Numbered from the stretch's first letter, positions 1-5,728 are shown. The stretch: DNA of 11,060 bases from an uncultured Ruminococcus sp. (GCA_947174085.1 CAMWHN010000045.1:1-11060); one strand, 5' to 3'. The notes: generated from the letters alone by a model not told the origin. Made by a program: numbers and translations.

Positions 1-54
1 GTAACATTCTGTTTAGCTCTGCTTATATTACCTTTGTTTACTTATGGTCAATAA
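1..54 (+). CDS. possible 3' end of an upstream gene (partial)
   Basis: Frame 1 is open from the window edge and stops at TAA 52-54. It encodes 17 residues, hydrophobic for the most part, ending in LPLFTYGQ. The stop falls just before a strong hairpin, which is the usual position of a gene end. Another frame is also open from the edge, to a TGA at 84-86, but its stop would lie inside the hairpin. The piece is too short to name a family, and the call rests only on the stop-to-hairpin arrangement. Confidence 0.3.
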   Translation, partial: VTFCLALLILPLFTYGQ

Positions 55-103
55 AAAAGCTGGTTTTATTTTTTTCAACTTCGTGAAAAATAAAATCAGC
101 TTT
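53..103. terminator. long hairpin, probable terminator
   Basis: Bases 56-73 pair with 86-103 over about 18 bp with one G-T wobble. The GC-containing AAAGCTG/CAGCTTT base is followed by a long A-T stem, with a loop around 74-85. Read on the minus strand, the stem ends in a run of six T (complement of 53-58), a good intrinsic terminator and a possible backup for the tRNA transcript. Read on the plus strand it closes the possible gene ending at 54, but only three T follow, so its strength in that direction is uncertain. Confidence 0.55.
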
Positions 104-207
104 AAAAATTTATGTAAATTTTTCTATTTCATTTTATCTGAAATGAATTGTGTCTTGACTTTGAAATTGCCTTGAAAACTATTTTTTCTGCAATGTTATC
201 TGAAACA

Positions 208-234
208 ATAAAAAAGACCGATTTCTCGGTCTTT
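208..234 (-). terminator. intrinsic terminator of the tRNA-Lys transcript
   Basis: On the minus strand the stem GACCGA, loop GAAA, TCGGTC (216-231) is extended by three A-T pairs (213-215 with 232-234). It is followed by a run of six T (complement of 210-215). It begins 8 bp beyond the tRNA 3' end, so the primary transcript would carry a short trailer. The GNRA-type loop and the GC-rich stem make this a strong call. Confidence 0.9.
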
Positions 235-241
235 AATGGAA

Positions 242-314
242 TGAGACACGAGGGATTCGAACCCTCGACACCCGCCTTAAAAGGGCGGTGCTCTACCGGC
301 TGAGCTAGTGTCTC
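242..314 (-). tRNA. tRNA-Lys (anticodon UUU)
   Basis: The reverse complement folds into a complete 73-nt cloverleaf. The acceptor stem is GAGACAC/GTGTCTC with discriminator A, the D stem GCTC/GAGC, the anticodon stem CCGCC/GGCGG, and the T stem GAGGG/CCCTC with loop TTCGAAT. The anticodon loop CTTTTAA places TTT at the anticodon, so it reads the lysine codons AAA and AAG. The 3' CCA is not encoded directly: the bases after the discriminator are TTCCA. CCA must therefore be added after transcription. The gene stands alone, with its own promoter and terminator, divergent from the membrane protein gene at 514. Confidence 0.97.
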
Positions 315-364
315 ATAATTTACTTATTTTATTGTTTTTTGCTGTGTCCCTCACAACATGTATT

Positions 365-415
365 ATTATAGCACACTTTGATTGATTTGTCAAGCGTTTT
401 TTGAAAAAAATTTCA
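365..415 (-). promoter_or_regulatory. sigma-A promoter of tRNA-Lys with UP-like element
   Basis: On the minus strand there is an exact TTGACA (388-393), a 17-bp spacer and an exact TATAAT (365-370). A start near 357 would give a leader of about 43 nt before the mature tRNA at 314. The 22 bases directly upstream of the -35 (394-415, minus) carry A and T tracts that fit the bacterial UP-element consensus at all but one of its specified positions. This is the arrangement expected of a strong stable-RNA promoter. Confidence 0.92.
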
Positions 416-430
416 AAAAAATTTTTTTCA
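402..430. repeat. perfect 12-bp inverted repeat between divergent promoters
   Basis: TGAAAAAAATTT (402-413) and AAATTTTTTTCA (419-430) are exact reverse complements separated by CAAAA. The repeat lies between the tRNA-Lys promoter and the promoter of the gene at 514. One arm overlaps the UP-like element. It is almost entirely A+T with phased A tracts, so intrinsic DNA curvature is at least as likely as a protein operator. Confidence 0.6.
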
Positions 431-463
431 TGTAATTTTCACAAAAAAAGACACTTATGTATA

Positions 464-492
464 TTGATTTTTTTAGATTTTTGTGATATAAT
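464..492 (+). promoter_or_regulatory. promoter of the VTT protein / lipid kinase operon
   Basis: TTGATT (464-469), a 17-bp spacer and TATAAT (487-492), with an extended -10 TGA at 484-486. Transcription would start near 498-500, only about 15 nt before ATG 514. The ribosome-binding site AAAAGGAG (498-505) would then sit at the very 5' end of the mRNA. Confidence 0.8.
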
Positions 493-513
493 ATCTGAAA
501 AGGAGCGTTTATC

Positions 514-1200
514 ATGGCGAATCAAAGAAAATTAATTTTTAAAATTATAATAATTCTAATTTTTATATTGCTAATATATTTCAGTGTAAAATATTTTCTT
601 CCCATGTGCAAGCAATTTAATACAGAATCTGGACGAGCTAAAATTTCTGAATTTGTAGAAAAAGCCGGAATATTTGCGCCTTTATTATTTATATTGCTGA
701 TGGCTTTGCAGATAGTGATTGCTTTTTTACCGGGAGGTCCTTTGGAAATTACAGCCGGTATGCTCTTTGGCGGATTATTTGGCACAATTTTTGCAGTTAT
801 GGGAACAGTTTTAGGAACACTAGCAGTTTATGGACTAGTAAAAAAATTTGGAAGACCCTTAGTGCATTTTTTTATTTCTGAAGAAAAAATAAAAAAATTT
901 TCTGTTCTGGAAGATGAAGAACGGCTTTCTTTTTGGGTATTTGTATTATTTTTAATTCCGGGGATTCCAAAGGATTTATTGACCTATATTGTGCCATTGA
1001 CAAAAATGTCAGGAAAGCAATTTTTATTATTATCCGCATTGGCAAGATTTCCGGCATTGGCAGTATCTGTCGTAATAGGCAGTAATTTTATACAAGGTAA
1101 ATATTGGCTTTGTGTTGTAATTGCTTGTATAGCGACAGTAATTGCAATTTTTGGTTTTCGCATGAAGAATAAAATTTTAAATAAAAAGGAGAGTAACTAA
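514..1200 (+). CDS. VTT-domain (DedA/TVP38/TMEM64-type) membrane protein
   Basis: This is a 228-residue integral membrane protein. A hydrophobic segment at 8-28 is followed by a VTT domain. Its first half has LPGGPLEITAG (72-82), then FGGLFG (85-90) and a glycine-rich helix to 105, ending in KKFGR. Its second half has the re-entrant motif FLIPGIPKDLLTY (146-158), then ALARFP and a last helix around 197-215. The tail is basic. The P-E-aG-fG and PG-P patterns are diagnostic of the family. Members studied elsewhere move or scramble membrane lipids, including undecaprenyl phosphate and phospholipids, but the substrate here is not visible in the sequence. The start follows AAAAGGAG with good spacing. 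The lipid kinase gene begins 4 bp downstream and is likely co-transcribed. Confidence 0.88.
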   Translation: MANQRKLIFKIIIILIFILLIYFSVKYFLPMCKQFNTESGRAKISEFVEKAGIFAPLLFILLMALQIVIAFLPGGPLEITAGMLFGGLFGTIFAVMGTVLGTLAVYGLVKKFGRPLVHFFISEEKIKKFSVLEDEERLSFWVFVLFLIPGIPKDLLTYIVPLTKMSGKQFLLLSALARFPALAVSVVIGSNFIQGKYWLCVVIACIATVIAIFGFRMKNKILNKKESN

Positions 1201-1204
1201 ACTC

Positions 1205-2134
1205 ATGAAGCGTATTTATTATATCTGTAATTTACAAGCCGGAAAGGCAGAATTAAGTAACTATCTGGGAACTATTCTGGATATTATGACAAAAGCAGGT
1301 TATGAAGTAACCGTTAGACCAACGCAAGCCGTGCAAGATGCGACAAGTGCGACAATAAAAGCTGTTAATTCAGGATTATATGATTATATTTTTTGTTCTG
1401 GCGGTGATGGGACGTTACATGAAGTATTAACTGGAATGCTAGAAGTAGAGCAGACAATTCCTGTTGGCTATATTCCCAGTGGTTCTATGAATGATTTTGC
1501 CAAAAGCATGACCATTCCGAAAGATATGGCAAAAGCATGTGCAATGGTATTAGACGGTATTCCAAGAAAAATTGATATTGGCACTGTGAATGACAAAGGA
1601 TTTAGTTATGTTGTGGCATTTGGTGCATTTACTGATGTTACTTATGAGACAAAGCAATCTATTAAAAATATTTTAGGTCCAGTGGCTTATATGATGAATG
1701 CTGTCACAAAAATTAGTAATATTCGGACGTATCCTATGAGAATTACTTGTGATGGCGAAGTAATTGAAGATGAATTTATGTTTGGTATGATTACTAATTC
1801 TGCTTCTGTGGGCGGTGGTGTACTTGATATTAGTGATTTTTGTTTTGATGATGGCAGTTTTGAAGTAACGCTTGTAAAAAAACAAGAATCTTTGGCAGAA
1901 TTACATCGTACAGTATCATTTTTGCGTGATATTAAAGAAATTTCTAATGAAGAAAATATTTATTGCTTGCGAGCGTCTGATATTACAATTGAATTATTAG
2001 AAAAAATTGATGTGCCTTGGACGATTGACGGGGAATATTTATCTAATGCATCAAAATTTCATATTGTAAATCATAAGCAAGCAGTTTCATTTTTAGTGCC
2101 TAGAACTTGCCCGAGTTGTTATTTTCAGAATTAA
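1205..2134 (+). CDS. YegS/DgkB-type lipid kinase (diacylglycerol kinase family)
   Basis: This 309-residue protein is typical in length for the soluble, membrane-associated lipid kinases of the DAGK catalytic family, which phosphorylate diacylglycerol or a related lipid with ATP. The nucleotide-binding motifs are NLQAGK (9-14), SGGDGTLHE (65-73) and PSGSMNDFAKS (91-101). The C-terminal beta domain has ASVGGGVLD (200-208) and a DDGSFEVTLV segment (215-224) matching the conserved DDG region. The ribosome-binding site AAGGAGAG (1186-1193) lies inside the end of the preceding gene. In Gram-positive bacteria DgkB recycles diacylglycerol released during lipoteichoic acid synthesis. Pairing with a VTT lipid-transport-type protein supports a membrane-lipid role, but which lipid is used cannot be read from the sequence. 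A bidirectional terminator follows. Confidence 0.9.
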   Translation: MKRIYYICNLQAGKAELSNYLGTILDIMTKAGYEVTVRPTQAVQDATSATIKAVNSGLYDYIFCSGGDGTLHEVLTGMLEVEQTIPVGYIPSGSMNDFAKSMTIPKDMAKACAMVLDGIPRKIDIGTVNDKGFSYVVAFGAFTDVTYETKQSIKNILGPVAYMMNAVTKISNIRTYPMRITCDGEVIEDEFMFGMITNSASVGGGVLDISDFCFDDGSFEVTLVKKQESLAELHRTVSFLRDIKEISNEENIYCLRASDITIELLEKIDVPWTIDGEYLSNASKFHIVNHKQAVSFLVPRTCPSCYFQN

Positions 2135-2141
2135 ATAAAAT

Positions 2142-2177
2142 AAAAAGCCTTTTTCAGTTTTACAAAAAGGCTTTTTT
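2142..2177. terminator. bidirectional terminator between convergent genes
   Basis: AAAAAGCCTTTTT (2142-2154) pairs with AAAAAGGCTTTTT (2164-2176) around a 9-nt loop. The plus strand runs out into T-rich sequence (2172-2177, then more T to 2188). The minus strand ends in five T. It serves the lipid kinase gene (stop 2132-2134) and the convergent phosphatase gene (stop at 2187). Confidence 0.9.
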
Positions 2178-2186
2178 ATTATTTTT

Positions 2187-2945
2187 TTAATTGGTATCTC
2201 TTAGGCGAGTGAGTGCCATGACTGTAATATTATCAGAACAATTATGTTTCATTGCAAGTTCAGTTAATAATTGCAAACGCCGAACCATAGGAATTTGTAA
2301 CGCAAGAATTTTCTCCATTTCAGATTTAGGCGCATAGTCAGATAAGCCGTCTGAACATAATAATAAAATATCACCATATAGTATTTTTTCGCTATATTTT
2401 TTAATATCAAATTCCGGTTTGGTGTCTGTATTGCCAAGTACTGGAAAAATAATATTTTTATAAACATGGTGTTGCAATTCTTCTTGTGTAATAACACCTT
2501 CTTCAAATAATACTTGCACAAAAGATTGGTCTCTGGATAATTGCAATAATTCTGCATTGCGATAGCGATATAATCTGGAATCGCCGACATTAATGCTATA
2601 TAACATATCATGTTCATCAACACCCATTGCACAAAGTGTTGTCTGCATATTTCTGGTATGTTCTTGTTTTGCGCCAATTTTAGCAAGAGATTTATGAATT
2701 GTAGTTAATTTTTTTTCCATGTTGACACGACTTGAAAAAGAAATTTGCTTTAACATTTTCAGACATTTTGAAGATGCAATTTCACCTGATTGTTCTCCTG
2801 CAACGCCGTCAGCAACAGCAATTAAAAACGGATTAGAAAGTTTTTGTTCTGTCACACCTTCTGTTAATACAGTTCTGTGAATTAACAAAGCATCTTCGTT
2901 ATGTGGTCGAATGCCTTTATCTGTAATTGCACAGCAATAATACAT
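2187..2945 (-). CDS. PP2C-family serine/threonine protein phosphatase
   Basis: This is a 252-residue soluble protein consisting of a single PP2C domain, about the size of PrpC/Stp enzymes. These are metal-dependent phosphatases that reverse Hanks-type kinase phosphorylation. The motifs appear in order: TDKGIRPHNEDALL (8-21), VADGVAGEQSGE (44-55), SINVGDSRLYRYR (118-129), LLLCSDGLSDYA (194-205) and CSDNITV (236-242). The expected metal ligands E17, D18, D46, D199 and D238 are all present. I chose the ATG at 2945 because GGGAGCG lies 8 nt upstream. The longer frame from 2990 would start inside the -10 element. No partner kinase lies next to it in this window. An intrinsic terminator closes the gene. 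No terminator is obvious between pheA and this gene, so some read-through from pheA is possible. Confidence 0.92.
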   Translation of the reverse strand: MYYCCAITDKGIRPHNEDALLIHRTVLTEGVTEQKLSNPFLIAVADGVAGEQSGEIASSKCLKMLKQISFSSRVNMEKKLTTIHKSLAKIGAKQEHTRNMQTTLCAMGVDEHDMLYSINVGDSRLYRYRNAELLQLSRDQSFVQVLFEEGVITQEELQHHVYKNIIFPVLGNTDTKPEFDIKKYSEKILYGDILLLCSDGLSDYAPKSEMEKILALQIPMVRRLQLLTELAMKHNCSDNITVMALTRLRDTN

Positions 2946-2951
2946 AAATAT

Positions 2952-2958
2952 CGCTCCC
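2952..2958 (-). promoter_or_regulatory. ribosome-binding site fixing the phosphatase start
   Basis: GGGAGCG on the minus strand ends 7-8 nt before the ATG at 2945, which begins MYYCCAITDKG. The upstream in-frame ATG at 2990 has no comparable site, and it overlaps the -10 box at 2982-2987. The shorter start is therefore preferred. Confidence 0.8.
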
Positions 2959-2981
2959 ATAGTCCCAAAAATTTTATATTT

Positions 2982-3010
2982 ATTATACATGATTTTCGGG
3001 CAGAATGCAA
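2982..3010 (-). promoter_or_regulatory. promoter of the PP2C phosphatase gene
   Basis: On the minus strand TTGCAT (3005-3010), a 17-bp spacer and TATAAT (2982-2987). The start of transcription would be near 2975, giving a leader of about 30 nt before the ATG at 2945. The -10 is exact. The -35 is weak, matching only the TTG core. Confidence 0.65.
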
Positions 3011-3075
3011 TAACAAAATCAAATCAAATGCTTACAACATGATTACAAATTTAAGAAAAAATTTCAGAAAAATAA

Positions 3076-4188
3076 TTAAATTTCGCTATAATTTCCTAAA
3101 AACTTAAAATATTCGAGATTTTCTGTCAGTTCTGACAGCAATGCACAAACAGAAGTTTCATGAATATTTCCACTAAAATCTAAATAAAACATAACTTCAA
3201 AACTACCGTTTTTAATTGGTCTGCTTTCGAGTTTTAATAAATTCATATCACCAATTAAAAATTTGCTTAATAATCTGTATAAACTACCCTCTTCATGAGG
3301 TAATTTTAAAATCACAGAAATTCTGTTAGCGTCTTCCGGCAATAATAATTCTTTGGAAATGCAAATAAATCTTGTATTATTCGGCACACAATCAGAAATT
3401 GATTTTTGTAAAATTTCTAATCCATGTAATTCTGCACAGTTTTCAGAACAGATTGCGCCAAAAGGTTCATGAGATTCTGCAACCATCTGCGCAGCAGTTG
3501 CTGTATTGCTATATTCGTTCGCATGAAAATGATGATTTGCAATAAACTGTGAACACTGGGATAATGCTTGTGGGTGAGAAAATACTTCTTTGACTTGTTC
3601 TAATTTTGTACCGGATTTCACAGCAAGACAATTTGTAATTTCTACAACAGTAGTTTTATTAATATAAAAATTATATTTATCCATTAAGTCATAAGCTTGC
3701 ACAACACTTCCGGCAGTGGAATTTTCAACAGGAATCACACCAAACTGAACATCACCATTTTGAACAGCAGAAAAAACATCTGCAAATCCTGCGAAAAATT
3801 GTGGTTGACAATCTTTTCCGAAAATTTGTTTTGTGGCAGTTTCTGAATTTGCGCCGGCTGTGCCTTGGCAAGCAACGCTTGCGGAAGATAATTGTAATGG
3901 CTTAAATTCATAGGGCTGTACGTCTTTGTGTAATTCTCTGTATTGTAAATACTTGCTGATATCCATAATATTTTGAAATAATACAGAAGAATAACCTTTT
4001 AAGCTCTCTGGTGCTTGACTGCGAATGCGTTGAATTACTTCTTTTTCACGGTCTGTCTGAAAAATCGGCAAACCGTTTTCTTGCTTGTATAAAGCGACTT
4101 GTCTGCACAGCTCCATACGCTGTTCAAAAAATTTTAAAATTTCTTTGTCCAGTAAATTAATATTCTGTCTTAATTCGTCTAAATTCAT
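3076..4188 (-). CDS. pheA: bifunctional chorismate mutase / prephenate dehydratase (P-protein)
   Basis: This 370-residue enzyme converts chorismate to prephenate and then to phenylpyruvate, the committed steps of phenylalanine synthesis. Residues 1-85 are an AroQ-type mutase with R7, R24, K35, R47, E48 and Q82 at the expected active-site positions. Residues about 103-280 are the dehydratase, with GVIPVENSTAGSV (150-162), SHPQALSQC (204-212), SNTATAA (227-233) and NNTRF (270-274). Residues about 289-365 are an ACT domain with the ESRP motif (321-324), typical of feedback inhibition by phenylalanine. The start follows a strong AGGAGG. The leader is only about 38 nt, too short for a T-box, so control is probably at the enzyme level. 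One mutase position that is Asp in the E. coli enzyme is Gln here (Q44). Confidence 0.95.
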   Translation of the reverse strand: MNLDELRQNINLLDKEILKFFEQRMELCRQVALYKQENGLPIFQTDREKEVIQRIRSQAPESLKGYSSVLFQNIMDISKYLQYRELHKDVQPYEFKPLQLSSASVACQGTAGANSETATKQIFGKDCQPQFFAGFADVFSAVQNGDVQFGVIPVENSTAGSVVQAYDLMDKYNFYINKTTVVEITNCLAVKSGTKLEQVKEVFSHPQALSQCSQFIANHHFHANEYSNTATAAQMVAESHEPFGAICSENCAELHGLEILQKSISDCVPNNTRFICISKELLLPEDANRISVILKLPHEEGSLYRLLSKFLIGDMNLLKLESRPIKNGSFEVMFYLDFSGNIHETSVCALLSELTENLEYFKFLGNYSEI

Positions 4189-4232
4189 ATAAAAACCTCC
4201 TGAATTTTTTGCAGAGTTATCCTGCTATTCTA

Positions 4233-4261
4233 ATTATACAAAATATTTTCCAAAAAATCAA
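4233..4261 (-). promoter_or_regulatory. promoter of pheA
   Basis: On the minus strand TTGATT (4256-4261), a 17-bp spacer and TATAAT (4233-4238). Transcription would start near 4226, about 38 nt before the pheA ATG. It faces away from the ruvC promoter. The two -35 boxes are about 21 bp apart, so the promoters may compete or share a regulator. Confidence 0.75.
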
Positions 4262-4282
4262 TATAAAATTTCAGTTAGGGTA

Positions 4283-4312
4283 TTGAAAAATAGGGTTGTT
4301 TTATGTTATAAT
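4283..4312 (+). promoter_or_regulatory. promoter of the ruvC-led operon
   Basis: TTGAAA (4283-4288), an 18-bp spacer and TATAAT (4307-4312), with an extended -10 TGT at 4304-4306. The start would be near 4318-4320, giving a leader of roughly 23 nt before ATG 4342. No GAACNNNNGTTC-type LexA box is present in the 4189-4341 intergenic region. Confidence 0.8.
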
Positions 4313-4341
4313 AATAACTGCATGAGATTTAGGGGTGATTT

Positions 4342-4824
4342 ATGATGCGAATATTAGGCATAGACCCAGGGTATGCCATTGTGGGTTTTGGTGTGATAGA
4401 TTATGCAGGAACGAATTTTAAACCAATTAATTATGGTGCAATCATAACAGAAGCCTATATGCCATTTACAGAACGCTTATGCATGATTGATTCTGATATG
4501 CATGAAATTCTTGAAACTTATCAGCCCGATTGTATGGCAATTGAAAAATTATATTTTACGTCTAATCAAAAGACTGCAATTGACGTTGCACAGGCAAGAG
4601 GTATTTTAATTCTGAATGCTTCTAAAAAAAATATTCCAGTGTATGAGTATACGCCGTTACAAGTCAAAATGTCAGTTGTCGGCTATGGCAAGGCGATTAA
4701 AAAGCAAGTCATGGAAATGACAAAAAATATTTTAAAATTAAATCATATTCCCAGACCTGATGACGCTGCTGACGCATTGGCAATTGCAATTTGTCATGGG
4801 CATTGCTGTCAGGGAAGAATATAA
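4342..4824 (+). CDS. ruvC: Holliday junction resolvase RuvC
   Basis: This 160-residue protein has the usual length for RuvC, the Mg-dependent dimeric endonuclease that cuts Holliday junctions on RuvAB-bound DNA. The RNase H-fold acidic residues are visible: D8 in RILGIDPG, E68 in MAIEKLYF, and D141 and D144 in RPDDAADALAIA near the C-terminus. A short C-terminal tail carries CHGHCC, which is not part of the catalytic core. Two ATGs lie in tandem (4342 and 4345) after AGGGGTGA. Spacing slightly favours the second, which would remove one Met. It is the first gene of a long plus-strand operon that also holds ruvA and ruvB. Confidence 0.96.
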   Translation: MMRILGIDPGYAIVGFGVIDYAGTNFKPINYGAIITEAYMPFTERLCMIDSDMHEILETYQPDCMAIEKLYFTSNQKTAIDVAQARGILILNASKKNIPVYEYTPLQVKMSVVGYGKAIKKQVMEMTKNILKLNHIPRPDDAADALAIAICHGHCCQGRI

Positions 4825-4837
4825 ATAATTTATTATG

Positions 4838-4843
4838 AAAGGA
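4838..4843 (+). promoter_or_regulatory. ribosome-binding site fixing the small ORF start
   Basis: AAAGGA lies 9 nt before ATG 4853. The in-frame ATG at 4835 overlaps this site and has no purine-rich site of its own, so translation most likely begins at 4853 with MYLLSQ. Confidence 0.7.
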
Positions 4844-4852
4844 AAATTTCTT

Positions 4853-5074
4853 ATGTATTTATTATCTCAGAATAAAGAAAGAATTTTGAATCTTGCTAAT
4901 ATTACTACAATAGATGTTACTAAGAATTATGGAGGCAAAAAAGAAGAAAAATATGGGTTATATGCGAATGGAGGATATATTGCACTTTATGCAGATAAGG
5001 GAACAGCACAAAAAATGCTTGTTAAAATTTTATCTGCCATTGAAAATAATGAAAAAATATATGAATTAGAATAA
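4853..5074 (+). CDS. small conserved-type protein of unknown function between ruvC and ruvA
   Basis: This 73-residue protein has no function I can name. It starts MYLLSQNKERILNL, then has alternating hydrophobic residues suggesting beta strands (ITTIDV, KYGLYA, GYIALYA). It ends in a likely helix, TAQKMLVKILSAIENN (51-66). There is no signal peptide, membrane span or cysteine. The opening resembles small Firmicute proteins of the 'MxxLSQdkxxixNldnvt' kind that I recall as uncharacterised; this is memory, not a search. It is 28 bp after ruvC and 16 bp before ruvA in the same direction, so it is co-transcribed. Base composition matches its neighbours. It is most likely a real gene because it has its own ribosome-binding site and is full-length. 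Confidence 0.75.
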   Translation: MYLLSQNKERILNLANITTIDVTKNYGGKKEEKYGLYANGGYIALYADKGTAQKMLVKILSAIENNEKIYELE

Positions 5075-5090
5075 TTACGAGAGGTAATTC

Positions 5091-5696
5091 ATGATATATA
5101 GTTTACATGGAAAAATATTAGAAACTGCACCAAATTTTGTTGTTATTGAATGTGGAGGTGTGGGCTATGCTTGCAGAACAACACAAACAACACTTTCTGT
5201 AATTGGAGCTGTTGGCGAAGAAACAACGCTTTATACACATATGGCAATACATGACACAGTAATTGAATTATTTGGCTTTGCAACAAAAGAAGAACTGCAT
5301 TGTTTTCAAATGTTAATTACTGTTTCAGGCATTGGCGGAAAAGCCGGACTTGCAATTTTATCAGATTTGACACCGAATAGATTTGCTTTGTTAGTAGCTT
5401 CTGGAGATAGTTCGGCTTTGATGAAAATTAAAGGCATTGGCAAAAAATCAGCAGAGCGTATTATTCTTGATTTAAAAGATAAGCTTGCGAAAACTAATCC
5501 AGTGTTACAAGAAATGCCGGCAATAGCAAATATTAATAATAAAGCAGATAATTTTGCAGAGGCAATGGCTGGATTATTAGTCTTAGGCTATCGGCAAGAA
5601 GAAGTTATGCCAATTTTGGTAAAACAAGATGAAAATTTATCAGCAGAAGAATTAATTAAATTCGCTTTGCGTGAAATGGGCAGACAAGCAAAATAA
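5091..5696 (+). CDS. ruvA: Holliday junction branch migration protein RuvA
   Basis: This 201-residue protein has the usual three-domain build. An N-terminal OB fold covers 1-63 (MIYSLHGKI, IECGGVGY, ending LFGF). Two helix-hairpin-helix motifs follow: ITVSGIGGKAGLAILS (76-91) and IKGIGKKSAERIILDL (113-128). After a linker, a small C-terminal helical domain spans about 152-198 (AEAMAGLLVLGYRQEE, LSAEELIKFALREMG) and would contact RuvB. The RuvA tetramer holds the four-way junction while RuvB hexamers pull the arms. The E. coli acidic-pin pair E55-D56 appears as D55-T56 here, and the first hairpin has G where P is common. The start follows GAGAGG. Confidence 0.96.
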   Translation: MIYSLHGKILETAPNFVVIECGGVGYACRTTQTTLSVIGAVGEETTLYTHMAIHDTVIELFGFATKEELHCFQMLITVSGIGGKAGLAILSDLTPNRFALLVASGDSSALMKIKGIGKKSAERIILDLKDKLAKTNPVLQEMPAIANINNKADNFAEAMAGLLVLGYRQEEVMPILVKQDENLSAEELIKFALREMGRQAK

Positions 5697-5715
5697 TATT
5701 AAACTATTAAAAAAT

Positions 5716-5721
5716 GGAGGG
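5716..5721 (+). promoter_or_regulatory. ribosome-binding site fixing the sseB-like start
   Basis: GGAGGG sits 7 nt before ATG 5729. The longer in-frame start at 5714 overlaps this site, and the ATG at 5723 is only one base after it. Translation should therefore begin at 5729 with MNLEELL. Confidence 0.85.
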
Positions 5722-5728
5722 AATGCCT

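Noticed and set aside
112..205. Possible promoter (TTGACT at 155-160) or small gene between the two hairpins
   Set aside because: No acceptable -10 lies 16-18 bp downstream, and no open frame with a ribosome-binding site is present. I see nothing convincing in this stretch.
135..501. TATCTGAAA occurring three times (about 135, 197 and 492)
   Set aside because: The word is short, A+T-rich and irregularly spaced. One copy overlaps a promoter and ribosome-binding site by chance, so there is no evidence of a repeat family.
2946..2990. Longer N-terminus for the PP2C phosphatase
   Set aside because: The start codon at 2990 overlaps the -10 box and lies upstream of the predicted transcription start. 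PP2C homology begins after the ATG at 2945.
3011..3075. Intrinsic terminator for pheA
   Set aside because: Only a 7-bp all-A/T inverted repeat (aaattta/taaattt) with a long loop is present. It has no GC stem, so it was not called.
2901..3107. Plus-strand 68-codon open frame over the phosphatase start and promoter
   Set aside because: It is antisense to the phosphatase start, its promoter and the pheA 3' end, has no ribosome-binding site, and its composition is that of A+T-rich non-coding sequence.
4189..4232. T-box riboswitch or attenuator in the pheA leader
   Set aside because: The predicted leader is only about 38 nt and contains no T-box sequence, specifier stem or terminator. Only a 4-bp GCAG/CTGC hairpin is visible.
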